A DNA stretch of 64,000 nt from Microvirga zambiensis WSM3693. GTDB taxonomy: Bacteria; Pseudomonadota; Alphaproteobacteria; Rhizobiales; Beijerinckiaceae. Below are positions 26,188-34,831 of the stretch, in pieces. The DNA is taken from contig NZ_JAERQD010000024.1 of NCBI RefSeq assembly GCF_016735695.1, forward strand, positions 1-64,000, in the 5' to 3' direction. The notes beneath the pieces were generated by a model. It was not told the origin of the DNA. It saw nothing but the letters and a program-made list of their open reading frames with translations, and did not search any database. Each line of letters begins with the position of its first letter. Position 1 is the stretch's first letter. Both the position numbers and the translations under genes were made by a program.

Positions 26188-26870
26188 ATGACCGAACTGG
26201 GAATCGTCAGACGGACCATCACCCGCGCCGACCGTGCGGCTGTCGACCGGCTGGCGCAATACGGCGCCGCCACCGTACACGAGGCAATGGGCGCGTGGGG
26301 CTCATGAAGCCGTACATGCGGCCGATCTATGCCGGCGCACAGATCTCCGGCACGGCTGTGACCGTGCTGCTGCCCCCGGGCGACAACTGGATGCTGCATG
26401 TGATGGCCGAGCAGATCCAGTCCGGCGACATCGTCGTAGCGGCAATCACGGCTGAGGCTACCGACGGCTACTTCGGCGATCTGCTGGCCACCAGCTTCAA
26501 GGCGCGAGGGGCGAGGGCGCTCATCATCGATGCCGGGGTGCGCGACGTGAAGACGCTGACCGAGATGGGCTTTCCGGTCTGGAGCAAGTGCGTCTCGGCC
26601 AAGGGCACGGTCAAGGCGACGCTGGGCTCGGTGAACATCCCGATCGTCTGCGCAGGCGCGGCGGTGGAACCGGGCGATGCCATCGTGGCGGATGACGATG
26701 GCGTGGTTGTCGTGCCTGCCGCCTGGGTGCGAAAGACGGCAGACGCGGCGGCGGCGCGCGAGGCGAACGAGGGCAGCAAGCGCGAGACACTGGCCTCCGG
26801 TGTGCTTGGGCTTGACCTGTACCAGATGCGCGAGCCGCTGGCCAAAGCCGGGCTGAAATACATCGACTGA
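26188..26870 (+). pseudogene. ligK: 4-carboxy-4-hydroxy-2-oxoadipate aldolase, one-base frameshift
   Basis: RraA-like class II pyruvate aldolase that would split the LigJ product into pyruvate and oxaloacetate. ATG 26188 with AAGGAG upstream starts the expected N terminus ([20 protein letters not shown]) and reads to VHEAMG. Near 26292 one base, apparently a C, is missing. The remaining 190 residues continue in another frame, including [15 protein letters not shown] (the catalytic Arg-Asp pair) and [10 protein letters not shown]. With one base restored the protein would be 227 residues, the usual length. As written, translation stops near 26306. It is either a recent loss or a sequencing error. 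Confidence 0.8.
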
Positions 26871-26906
26871 GTTCGGTCAGGTGTATTCGATGAACTGGAG
26901 TAGGAC

Positions 26907-27596
26907 ATGACCCAGCAGCTCACCGGCCTTTCGTCCATGGCAACCCGCCAGATCCTAGTGGATCTTGCCGGATTGTATGAGCAGCGGACCGGAACCCGGA
27001 TAGACATCAGATCGATGGGCGGGGTGGAAGCGGCTCGCCTGGTTCGGACGGGCGAAGCAACGGACGTGATCATTCTGGCGTCGGGCGTAATGGAGAAGCT
27101 GGAAGCCGAGGGGCACATTGTCCCAGGATCCCGCGCAAGCTTTGCGCGCTCCGGCATGGCGATGGCAATCCGCTCGGGCCCAGCGCACCCCCGCATCGAC
27201 AATGAGGACGGCGTGAAGCAGGCCATCCTGGCAGCCGACAGAATCTGCTACTCGACGGGGCCGAGCGGGGATCACCTCCTGCAGCTCATTGAGCGCTGGG
27301 GCCTTACCGGATCAGTGTCGCAGCGCCTCGTCCAAGCCCCTCCTGGTGTGCCGGTCGGCACGATGCTGGCGCAAGGAGAGGCGGACCTCGGGTTCCAGCA
27401 GCTCAGCGAGTTGCTGCACGTCCCCGGAATCGAAGTAGTCGGTCCCTTGCCCTCTGAGATCCAGGCGATGACTGTGTTCACGGCAGGCGTTGCTACGGTG
27501 TCGACCCAGTCTGAGCAGACGCGAGCATTGATCACCTACCTGACCTCACCTGAGGCAGAGGCGGCCAAACGCCAGCATGGGATGGAGCCCGCATGA
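26907..27596 (+). CDS. ModA-like substrate-binding-fold protein without signal peptide
   Basis: A 229-residue protein of the molybdate-binding ModA superfamily (PBP type 2). Visible are LAGLYEQRTGTRIDIRSMGGVEAARLV, TDVIILASGVMEKLEAEG and GEADLGFQQLSELLHVPGIE. It starts MTQQLTGLSS, with no secretion signal and no transporter genes beside it. It follows the ligK-type gene by 36 bases and precedes the dioxygenase, so it seems part of the meta-cleavage operon. A cytosolic role such as tautomerisation of the keto/enol intermediate is possible but unproven. Confidence 0.75.
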   Translation: MTQQLTGLSSMATRQILVDLAGLYEQRTGTRIDIRSMGGVEAARLVRTGEATDVIILASGVMEKLEAEGHIVPGSRASFARSGMAMAIRSGPAHPRIDNEDGVKQAILAADRICYSTGPSGDHLLQLIERWGLTGSVSQRLVQAPPGVPVGTMLAQGEADLGFQQLSELLHVPGIEVVGPLPSEIQAMTVFTAGVATVSTQSEQTRALITYLTSPEAEAAKRQHGMEPA

Positions 27597-27683
27597 TCGC
27601 GGCAGAATAGCGTCGCAGCATCCCACTCCGGACCCAGGCTGCTTCTTCCCCGTACCATAGGGACTACACGAGTCAGGATATAC

Positions 27684-28658
27684 ATGAGCCATCCCACGAA
27701 CCCGTCCTTCGACATCGCACATCTCGCGCACGTCGAGGTCTACACAGATCGCTTCGAGGAAAGCCTCGACTTTTTTACCCGGGTGTATGGGTTGACCCTT
27801 TCGGGTCGCGACGAGACCAGCGCCTACCTCAGAGCCTGGGATGATTATGAGTTCCACACCCTGAAGCTGACGCGTCACCACACCACCGGGATTGGCCATG
27901 TCGCCTACCGGGCCGCGAGCCCCGAGGCGCTGGCGCGACGTGTCAAGGTGATCGAAGCCTCAGGGTACAAGGCCCACGGCTGGACTGATGGCGACCTGGG
28001 CCATGGCCGTGCGTTCCAGTTTGAGGACCCGTTTGGCCATGTGTTCGAGATCTACTGGGACACTGTGAAGTACCAACCCGATGATCATGACCGTCCGGCG
28101 TTGAAGAACAACGCAAGCCGTTTCCACGGCACGGGCGCCGCCCCGCGCCGGATTGATCACATCAACCTCCTGGCGGGGGATGTGACCGAGTTTCGCCGCT
28201 TCATGGAAACCTGTCTCGGCTCCCGCGTGACAGAAATGATCCGCCTCGACAACGGTCGGATCGGCGGCTGCTGGTTCACGGTCAACAACAAGACGTACGA
28301 CCTCGCCTGTACCGAGGAGCATGGCGGCGGACATGGTCGGCTACACCATGTCACCTATGCGACCGACACCCGCGAGGACATCCTGCGTGCCGCCGACATC
28401 TTTCTTGAGAACGGGGTGCATATCGAGACCGGACCGCACAAGCATGCGATCCAGAACACCTTTTTTCTCTATGTCTGGGAGCCGGCGGGCAACCGGGTGG
28501 AGCTGGCCAATGCAGGAGCGCGGCTGATCCTTGCTCCCGACTGGGAGCCCATCGTCTGGACCGAGGCTGACCGCAAGAAGGGCCAGGCGTGGGGGCTGAA
28601 GACGATTGAGACGTTCCACACGCACGGAACCCCACCGTCATCAAAGAAACAGCCTTAA
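27684..28658 (+). CDS. Extradiol ring-cleavage dioxygenase (VOC, catechol 2,3-dioxygenase-like)
   Basis: A 324-residue type I extradiol dioxygenase with two VOC modules. N-terminal module: IAHLAHVEVYTDRFEESLDFF to FEDPFGHVFEIYWDTVKY. C-terminal module: RRIDHINLLAGDV, with iron ligands fitting His in GRLHHVTYAT, Glu in GNRVELANAGARL and His in IDHINLL. It should cleave a catechol meta to the hydroxyls. The ligAB-type protocatechuate 4,5-dioxygenase belongs to another fold, so this enzyme may open a different carboxylated catechol feeding LigJ. Substrate is not determined. Confidence 0.85.
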   Translation: MSHPTNPSFDIAHLAHVEVYTDRFEESLDFFTRVYGLTLSGRDETSAYLRAWDDYEFHTLKLTRHHTTGIGHVAYRAASPEALARRVKVIEASGYKAHGWTDGDLGHGRAFQFEDPFGHVFEIYWDTVKYQPDDHDRPALKNNASRFHGTGAAPRRIDHINLLAGDVTEFRRFMETCLGSRVTEMIRLDNGRIGGCWFTVNNKTYDLACTEEHGGGHGRLHHVTYATDTREDILRAADIFLENGVHIETGPHKHAIQNTFFLYVWEPAGNRVELANAGARLILAPDWEPIVWTEADRKKGQAWGLKTIETFHTHGTPPSSKKQP

Positions 28659-28969
28659 GAAGAAGCGATGATTGGCGCCCAGGTCGTATCCCCGGGTCAT
28701 GGCATGAGGCGCGGGGCGGACGTTCGGCTGGTTCGCGTCAACCCGTAGAGACCGGCAACGAGGGATGTGTCGCAAACGTTTTGTTTCAGAGTTTCAGCTA
28801 CAGCCTCCCGGGCTTCAGGGAAGGGGGCAGCATGTTCAAGGGCAGGCATTTCGATCGATCGGTGATTCTGCTCTGCGTGCGGTGGTATTTAGCGTACAAC
28901 CTCAGCCTCCGGAATTTGGAAGAGATGATGGCCGAGCGCGGCATCTCCGTCGATCATGCGACTGTTCAC

Positions 28970-30752
28970 GACCTGTGAGAAAATCGCTTCGGCGGATGCG
29001 ATGAGACTTGTTTACTCTCTGGCTTTCATGAAGGCGGCAAGAGCGAGCAAGCCACTATTCAGTGGACAATGTGTTCCATCAGGAGCGCAGCTTGGAGCTG
29101 AGCGCCTGACGCTTCGCTCCTATCAGGTTCTGATCTCTTCGAAGCGCGGGCGCCAGCGCAACCGGATCCATTGCTGAATGTTGTAGGTCAGCACTGCCCA
29201 GAGCGCTTCGGTGCCGACCTTGGCCAATCCACGCACATGGAAGCGCCGGAGATCGAGCTTCTCCTTCAGCCATGCGTTGACCAACTCCGCCACGCGCCCA
29301 CGCTCACGCAGCAAGGTTCGTGTTTCGGGACGTGCGTGACGGCTCCGGAAGGCGCTCACCACTGGGTTCTCATGCGTGACGACAATCGAGCGCCCATAGG
29401 TGCGATTGCCCGAGCAGCACTGCCGGCGGCTGGGGCAGACCCGACAATCGGTCTTGCTGGCCTGGTACCGCACCAGCCTTCGTCCCGGCCGGTCATGGCC
29501 GTCGCGGGCCGTCAGACGCTTACCTTCCGGGCAAGTGTACGTGTCCGAGGCTGGATCGTACTGGAACTTGTCGGGCAGAAAGGCATCCGTCACGCCCACG
29601 CGCGCAAACCGCTGCTGGACACGGCCATCGGTCTCAACCCATGGTCCGATCAGTTCGACATCCTTCTCGTGCGCCGCCAGGATGTTCTCGCGGCTGGTAT
29701 AGCCGGCATCTACCACCATCTGATCAGGTGTCTGGCCCAGCCGCTCTTCGATCTGCTCGACAGCAGGAGCAAGATACTCGTAATCAGGGGCTGCTTGCCC
29801 GACATCCAAGCCGATTGCGATGCCATGGGCTGCATCGGTGGAGATTTGGACGTTGTAGCTCAAGGCATAGTGACCATCGCCATGCCGCATGATCCGCGCC
29901 TCCGGATCGGTTGCGCTGACACCGGTCAGCCGCTGCCTCGCGCGAGCATGGCCGGGGCGCTTGGCCTGTGTGATCTGCTGGACATTGATCAGCGCCTGCT
30001 CGAGCCGCTCAACCCGCTCCCGCCGGGCTCGCTCGCGGGCCGCGATCTGCCGCGGTGTTTCCTCCTCGTGGCGCGGATCTCCCATGGCCGCAAGATGCTC
30101 CCGGGCCGCAGCCAGATGCCTCTTGATCTGCTCCTCTTGCTTGAAGGAGCTGGGCCCGGCCTGCGCGGTGATCTTCGTGCCGTCGTGCATGACGGTCTTC
30201 AGGGTGATGAGCCCCTCCGCACTCAAGATCCCGAGAACCTGCGCGAAGACCTCGTCCAACGCGTCATGGTGGGCAAGGCGAAAGTCGGACAGGGTGTGAT
30301 GATTGATGATGAGCAGCCCTGTCAGCCAGCGAAAGCCGGGATCGTGCTCGCAGCGTCGCTCGACCTCTCGCGCCGAGCCGATGCCGCGGCTGTAGGCGTA
30401 GATCCATAAGCTCACCAAAAGCTGAGGATCGCAGGCGGGGCGTCCAGCTCCACCTTCAAGCGAACCGATCCGGTCTACAAAGGCTGACAGATCAAGCCGG
30501 CCCACCAACTCCCAAATTGCCCGAACCGGATGGTCTTCATCCACTAATCGCTCGACGTCGAGCATGGTCCAACACAACTGCCGGCGATCAGCGCACACCA
30601 GCCGAACGCGCTTCTGTCGCGATGGATCTGAGCAGAATGCTCGAGCCGTCTCACTTGAGGCCTGCAGATCGACAGGGTCCATCACCTGATCTCCCTGGGA
30701 AGGTCCGGCTAGTGTAGCACGTCCGGGCTCCCAGAGGATTTTCTCACACGTC
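28970..30752 (-). mobile_element. IS1182-family insertion sequence
   Basis: A 1.78 kb element. Its ends GACCTGTGAGAAAATC (28970-28985) and GACGTGTGAGAAAATC (minus strand, right end) match at 15 of 16 positions. The flanking hexamer GTTCAC is duplicated (28964-28969 and about 30753-30758), marking a direct insertion into the IS6 transposase gene. Confidence 0.85.
29123..30685 (-). CDS. IS1182-family transposase
   Basis: A 520-residue transposase that looks complete. The N-terminal DUF772-type domain reads WELVGRLDLSAFVDRIGSLEG and PQLLVSLWIYAYSRGIGSAREVERRC. The middle holds HDGTKITAQAG (first catalytic Asp) and VVDAGYTSREN. A Cys-rich zinc-like segment (CRVCPSRRQCCSG) and the terminal KEKLDLRRFHVRGLAKVGTEAL follow. 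Reading on the opposite strand gives a long antisense frame that is not a gene. Confidence 0.92.
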   Translation of the reverse strand: MMDPVDLQASSETARAFCSDPSRQKRVRLVCADRRQLCWTMLDVERLVDEDHPVRAIWELVGRLDLSAFVDRIGSLEGGAGRPACDPQLLVSLWIYAYSRGIGSAREVERRCEHDPGFRWLTGLLIINHHTLSDFRLAHHDALDEVFAQVLGILSAEGLITLKTVMHDGTKITAQAGPSSFKQEEQIKRHLAAAREHLAAMGDPRHEEETPRQIAARERARRERVERLEQALINVQQITQAKRPGHARARQRLTGVSATDPEARIMRHGDGHYALSYNVQISTDAAHGIAIGLDVGQAAPDYEYLAPAVEQIEERLGQTPDQMVVDAGYTSRENILAAHEKDVELIGPWVETDGRVQQRFARVGVTDAFLPDKFQYDPASDTYTCPEGKRLTARDGHDRPGRRLVRYQASKTDCRVCPSRRQCCSGNRTYGRSIVVTHENPVVSAFRSRHARPETRTLLRERGRVAELVNAWLKEKLDLRRFHVRGLAKVGTEALWAVLTYNIQQWIRLRWRPRFEEIRT

Positions 30753-31376
30753 GTTCACAGATGGGTTGTCCGTTACTCGCCTGAGCTGCTCAAGCGCTTC
30801 AATCGTCACAAACGAAGCGTCAGCCGGAAATGGCACGTGGATGAAACCTACATCAAGGTCCGAGGCCAATGGAAATATTTGTATCGTGCCATCGACAGCA
30901 ATGGTGACACGGTCGAATTCTGGTTTAGCGAGCGGCGCAACCTCGCTGCTGCCAGACGGTTCCTGCGCAAGGCACTCAAGCGGCATGGCCGGCCCGAGCG
31001 GATCGTCATCGACGGGAGCCAGACCAATCGGGAAGCTGTCCTGTTATGTGATGCAGTGAGCCGGCTGCAGGACCATTCAAGGCGCAGATTTAAGTCGATC
31101 AGGATCCGGCAAAGTGCCTACTTGAACAATCGGATCGAGCAGGATCATCGGGCGATCAAGCGGCGGATCCGGCCGATGCTCGGGTTTAAGTCGTTCCATA
31201 GCGCTCGCGTGATCCTGGGTGGAATCGAAATGGTGCACATGATGCACAAACAACAGGCGACGTATGCCCATAAACTGCAGCCGTCACTTGCAGAGCAATT
31301 CGATCTGCTCGCTGCCTAAACGCGCTGCCGTGCGTCTGCCCACTTTTTGCCCCTTCTCCGAATTTGCGACGCAACC

Positions 31377-31748
31377 TTATGGCGATGAGGGTCTGTTGTG
31401 GCTCCTTGAGTATAACCAAGTCTTGCAGACGACACCTTTGGATCTCGTGCTCCGCGGTAAGGCCGAGCGTGTCCTCACGCAGCTTGGACGGATTGAGCAC
31501 GGCGTGTACGTGTGAGCGTCGCTACCGCGCTTGTGGGAGCAAGGCCAGATCTTATGTGAGTACAGTTGAAAGGCTTTCCGCTGAGAAAACTGACAACGAG
31601 TAGCCCATGAACCCATCCTCAGGCTGGAGCCTCGGCGACAGGGTCCGTCAGCCCAGGGGGCTGACGTGGCTGCTGATACACCTGATACAATCAGGTGCAA
31701 CGGCTTGAACACTTCTAGCCTAGTACTTAAGAACGCTGCAGAGCAGCA
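31377..31748. other. Intergenic interval with no supported gene
   Basis: About 370 bases between the right IS6 end and the convergent LysR gene. Short frames on both strands have no family features or convincing ribosome binding sites. A small imperfect hairpin (CAGGCTGGAGCC region near 31620) is the only structure seen. Confidence 0.4.
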
Positions 31749-32639
31749 TCACGAAGGTGTCCAACTGCCAACATACTGTCGAAATCCGCGCATGAATGTT
31801 GTCGCCAATGCCGAAGACGAGTGCTGAGGAGAACGCAAAGCGACGAACCCAGCGTCGATGAAAGGAGAGAATGGCTTCGCAACAATGCCATTGTCGGAAA
31901 ACTCCGCTGCCGAATAAGGATCCACGAGGCTGATGCCGCCACCCTCGGCCACAAGAAGACAGGCAATATGGGATAGCGGCGTTTCGAGCGAGATTGTTCG
32001 TGGGATCCCTGCAAGAGCCGTGTCGATCCTGGATCGGAAGAGGGTGCCTCGACCGATCCCTACGAAGCGCTCACCCTCAAGGTCGGCCGGCGTAATGCAG
32101 TCATGCCGCGCCAGAGGGTGATCCTGTGGCATGATCGCGACCGCTGCCACTGGTATCGCCTCGATCTCCATCCCGATCCGGTCAAGCGGTCCATCGGCAT
32201 ACCCGAAATCAGCCTGACCACTTGCTACCGCATCGATGACGAGGTGAGACGGTACCCCGCTGACCGATATATGGACGCCCGGCCTGCGAGTGGAAAACTG
32301 GGCCACAAATCGGGTCAGGATGCTGCCGGCAAGTGCTGGCATCGCTGCAATCCGCAGTGAGCCGGCCGTCTGGTCACGGAGCGCCTGAGCGAAGGCTCCT
32401 ATGCGTGAGAGGCCGACAAACGATCGCTCGACCTCCACAAGGAGTGCCGTCGCTTCAGCCGTGGGGATAACGTGGTTCCCACGCCTCTCGAACAGGGTAA
32501 GACCCGTTGCACCCTCAAGGCTCTGGATGAGGCGGCTGATCGCTGGCTGGGTCACGAACAGAGCCTCGGACGCACTGGTGATGCTGCCCGTGAGCATCAC
32601 CATGCGGAAGGCTTCGATTTGACGGGGACTGATATCCAT
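31749..32639 (-). CDS. LysR-family regulator (OccR/NocR-like)
   Basis: A 296-residue regulator. N-terminal DNA-binding domain: DISPRQIEAFRMVMLTGSITSASEALFVTQPAISRLIQSLE. Effector domain: GSLRIAAMPALAGSILTRFV and VASGQADFGYADGP. The pattern resembles opine and arginine catabolism regulators. It is divergent from an amino-acid binding-protein gene and probably controls that operon. ATG 32639 was chosen; an in-frame ATG at 32657 or beyond is possible. Confidence 0.88.
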   Translation of the reverse strand: MDISPRQIEAFRMVMLTGSITSASEALFVTQPAISRLIQSLEGATGLTLFERRGNHVIPTAEATALLVEVERSFVGLSRIGAFAQALRDQTAGSLRIAAMPALAGSILTRFVAQFSTRRPGVHISVSGVPSHLVIDAVASGQADFGYADGPLDRIGMEIEAIPVAAVAIMPQDHPLARHDCITPADLEGERFVGIGRGTLFRSRIDTALAGIPRTISLETPLSHIACLLVAEGGGISLVDPYSAAEFSDNGIVAKPFSPFIDAGFVALRSPQHSSSALATTFMRGFRQYVGSWTPS

Positions 32640-32657
32640 CGGGCGGCGACCCACCAT

Positions 32658-32700
32658 AATGTCAAAACATACTGAAATGAATAAATCTAATTTGACGTTA
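32658..32700. promoter_or_regulatory. Inverted repeat between divergent LysR and binding-protein genes
   Basis: AATGTCAAA (32658-32666) and TTTGACGTT (32691-32699) are inverted copies with one mismatch, 24 bases apart. The right arm contains TTGACG, a good -35 hexamer for the rightward operon. The region also holds ATAA-N13-TTAT. It is a reasonable LysR operator and promoter candidate. Confidence 0.4.
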
Positions 32701-32795
32701 TGCAAGGACCCCGATCATTGTGTCCTGTGGAGCACCAGAGACCAACTCGAACAGGGCGGATGGATGGTCTCAAAACCAGATGAGGATCAGAGAAG

Positions 32796-33641
32796 ATGAA
32801 CACCTTGGGAGTCTTGGGGGCTGTCACCCTCAGCGTTTTGGTGGCCGCGAGCGGAGCAGCAGCACAGGAGAAAACGGTCAAGATTGCCACGGAAGGCGCC
32901 TATGCCCCGTGGAACTTCACCGGTGCAGGCGGCAAGCTCGAAGGCTTCGAGATCGACCTCGCCAACGACCTGTGCGCCCGCATGAAGGTCAAGTGCGAGA
33001 TCGTGGCCCAGGACTGGGATGGCATCATCCCGGCGCTCCAGGCCAAGAAGTACGATGTCATCATGGCCGGCATGACGATCACCGATAAGCGCAAGGAGGT
33101 AATCACCTTCTCAATTCCGTATGCGGATACACCAAGCGTATTCCTGACGGCAAAGGACGCGCCATTGGCAAAGCTCCCGGGCACCGGTCAATCGTTCAAC
33201 CTCTCGACCCAGCAGGCAGCCGCCGAGAAGGCCATCGAGGATCTCAAGCCGCTCCTCAAGGGCAAGTCCATTGGCGTCCAGACCTCGACCATTCAGGCCA
33301 ACTTCGCCGACAAGTACCTGAAGGGTACGGCCGAGATCCGCGAGTACAAAACCACGGAGCAGCACGACCTCGACCTCGCGGCCGGTCGCATTGATGCTGT
33401 TTTCGCCGGAGCCGCCCAGATCATCGGCACCCTCGAGAAGCCTGATTTCAAGGACTATGCCGTCGCGGGTCCATCCCTGACGGGTGGCCTGCTCGGCGCT
33501 GGCATCGCCGTAGGCCTGCGCAAGGATGAGGCTGATCTTAAGAAGGCCTTCGACGAGGCTATTCAGGGCGCCATCAAGGACGGCACGATCCAGAAGCTCT
33601 CGATGAAGTGGTTCAAGACCAATATCACGCCTCAAGGCTGA
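32796..33641 (+). CDS. Amino-acid/opine ABC substrate-binding protein (family 3)
   Basis: A 281-residue periplasmic receptor related to lysine/arginine/ornithine and octopine/nopaline binding proteins (OccT/NocT). A signal peptide ends SGAAAQ. Family landmarks: KIATEGAYAPWNFTGAGGKLEGFEIDL, MAGMTITDKRKEVITFS and GKSIGVQTSTIQANFADKYL. The ligand Arg is probably in TDKRKE. No permease or ATPase gene accompanies it, so it must share a transporter encoded elsewhere. It opens the dehydrogenase operon. Confidence 0.9.
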   Translation: MNTLGVLGAVTLSVLVAASGAAAQEKTVKIATEGAYAPWNFTGAGGKLEGFEIDLANDLCARMKVKCEIVAQDWDGIIPALQAKKYDVIMAGMTITDKRKEVITFSIPYADTPSVFLTAKDAPLAKLPGTGQSFNLSTQQAAAEKAIEDLKPLLKGKSIGVQTSTIQANFADKYLKGTAEIREYKTTEQHDLDLAAGRIDAVFAGAAQIIGTLEKPDFKDYAVAGPSLTGGLLGAGIAVGLRKDEADLKKAFDEAIQGAIKDGTIQKLSMKWFKTNITPQG

Positions 33642-33656
33642 GGCTCATCATGCCCA

Positions 33657-33680
33657 GCGGGGCGCTCGTGAGCGCCCCGC
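33657..33680 (+). terminator. Perfect hairpin between the binding-protein and dehydrogenase genes
   Basis: GCGGGGCGCT (33657-33666), loop CGTG, AGCGCCCCGC (33671-33680): ten GC-rich base pairs. No T tract follows. Located 16 bases after the receptor stop and just before the next start, it probably protects the receptor mRNA or reduces read-through, giving more receptor than enzyme. Confidence 0.55.
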
Positions 33681-33697
33681 ATTAGCGGGTGACAGGA

Positions 33698-34831
33698 ATG
33701 GCAGACAGTCGAATACACGCGGAGCCCGACATTGTCGTTGTCGGCGGGGGACTCATGGGTGCGTGCCTGGCGTGGGGACTGGCACGGCAGGGATTGCACG
33801 TCTGCGTGCTGGATGAGGGCGACATCGCGCTGCGTGCATCGCGAGCGAACTTCGCCCTGATCTGGGTTCAGGGAAAAGGTTTAGGTTTCCCCGCCTACAC
33901 CGCTTGGACGAAAGCCGCAGCCGCGGCTTGGCCTCAGCTGGCTTCAGATCTTAAGTCCGATACCGGAATTGATGTCGGCCTCGATCAGCCCGGCGGCTTC
34001 ACCCTTTGCCTTTCCGACCGGGAACTGCAGGCCAATGTCGATGGGCTGGACAGACTGCACAACCAACCCGGCGCGGTGGCACATCCCTACGACGTGCTCG
34101 ATCATGAGCGAACGAAGACGCTCCTCCCTGCGATCGGTCCTGACGTGAGCGGAGCGATCTACTGTCCTCTGGATGGGCATGTGAACTCGCTCCGGCTCTT
34201 TCGGGCTTTGCATGCAGCTTTCAAAACCGGTGACGTCGACTATCGGGCGAACTATGTGGTCGATACGATCACGCCTCACGCCGGAGGCTTCGTGCTGAGG
34301 GGAGCATGGGGCGAGATCAGGGCTCCGAAGGTTGTACTTGCGGCCGGGCTCGGCAATGCCCGGTTAGCTCCCATGGTGGGGCTCGATGCCCCCATGAAGC
34401 CGAGCCGGGGGCAGATCATCGTCACCGAGAAGGCCGCTCCTTTTCTCCACTATCCGGTCGTCACGGTTCGCCAGACCGACGAGGGCGGCGTCATGATCGG
34501 CGATAGCGAGGAATCGGACAGTGCAAGTCGCACGATCGATCATGCAATCTCGTCCGTCATGGCCGACCGAGCCATCAGGATGTTCCCGTTGCTGGCGGAC
34601 CTGAATGTCGTCAGAACCTGGTCGGCCCTTCGGGTCATGACGCTGGACGGCTGCCCTGTTTACGAACAGTCCCAATCCTATCCCGGCGCCTTCGTCGCGA
34701 TGGCCCATTCAGGCGTCACCCTGGCTCCCCAACACGCTTACAATCTAGCGCAGGCGATTGCTGCCGGGGTGATCCCGAATGAGATTTCGGTCTTCGGAAC
34801 CAGGAGGTTTCATGTTCCGGCGTGCGCCTGA
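33698..34831 (+). CDS. FAD-dependent amine/amino-acid dehydrogenase subunit (HcnC/OoxB-like)
   Basis: A 377-residue flavoprotein of the DAO family. The dinucleotide motif is DIVVVGGGLMGACLAWGLARQG (residues 11-32), with RASRANFALIWVQGKG and the C-terminal MAHSGVTLAPQHAYNLAQAI closing the FAD site. It resembles the catalytic subunits of hydrogen cyanide synthase (HcnC), octopine/nopaline oxidase (OoxB/NoxB) and D-hydroxyproline dehydrogenase. GTG 33689 is an alternative start. Its end overlaps the [2Fe-2S] subunit gene by 20 bases, supporting a complex. Confidence 0.85.
   Translation: MADSRIHAEPDIVVVGGGLMGACLAWGLARQGLHVCVLDEGDIALRASRANFALIWVQGKGLGFPAYTAWTKAAAAAWPQLASDLKSDTGIDVGLDQPGGFTLCLSDRELQANVDGLDRLHNQPGAVAHPYDVLDHERTKTLLPAIGPDVSGAIYCPLDGHVNSLRLFRALHAAFKTGDVDYRANYVVDTITPHAGGFVLRGAWGEIRAPKVVLAAGLGNARLAPMVGLDAPMKPSRGQIIVTEKAAPFLHYPVVTVRQTDEGGVMIGDSEESDSASRTIDHAISSVMADRAIRMFPLLADLNVVRTWSALRVMTLDGCPVYEQSQSYPGAFVAMAHSGVTLAPQHAYNLAQAIAAGVIPNEISVFGTRRFHVPACA

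Larger units (their letters stand above)
28832..31319 (+). pseudogene. IS6-family transposase interrupted by IS1182-type element
   Basis: The first 46 residues (MFKGRHFDRSVILLCVRWYL onward to DHATVH) lie at 28832-28969. The reading resumes in frame at about 30759 with RWVVRYSPELLKRF and continues to 31319. Removing the insertion and one GTTCAC copy gives an unbroken 232-residue enzyme. DDE residues are visible: KWHVDETYIKV, RIVIDGSQTN and NRIEQDHRAIKRRIRP. Confidence 0.85.
28763..31376 (+). mobile_element. IS6-family insertion sequence, split by an IS1182-type element
   Basis: Inverted ends GGATGTGTCGCAAA (28763-28776) and TTTGCGACGCAACC (about 31363-31376) match at 12 of 14 positions and frame an IS6 transposase gene. 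An IS1182-type element sits inside that gene. I see no eight-base target duplication outside the ends (GCAACGAG against TTATGGCG), which suggests that a cointegrate or deletion took place after insertion. Confidence 0.65.

Noticed and set aside
29171..30409. A 412-codon open frame on the plus strand
   Set aside because: It is antisense to the IS1182 transposase; its translation has no family features and arises from high-GC codon use on the other strand.
28755..31384. Eight-base target duplication around the IS6 element
   Set aside because: GCAACGAG and TTATGGCG do not match, so no duplication is claimed.
32681..32701. ATAA-N13-TTAT as an OccR-type operator
   Set aside because: Known OccR-like sites have a shorter spacer, so only the GTCAAA/TTTGAC inverted repeat is kept as the candidate.
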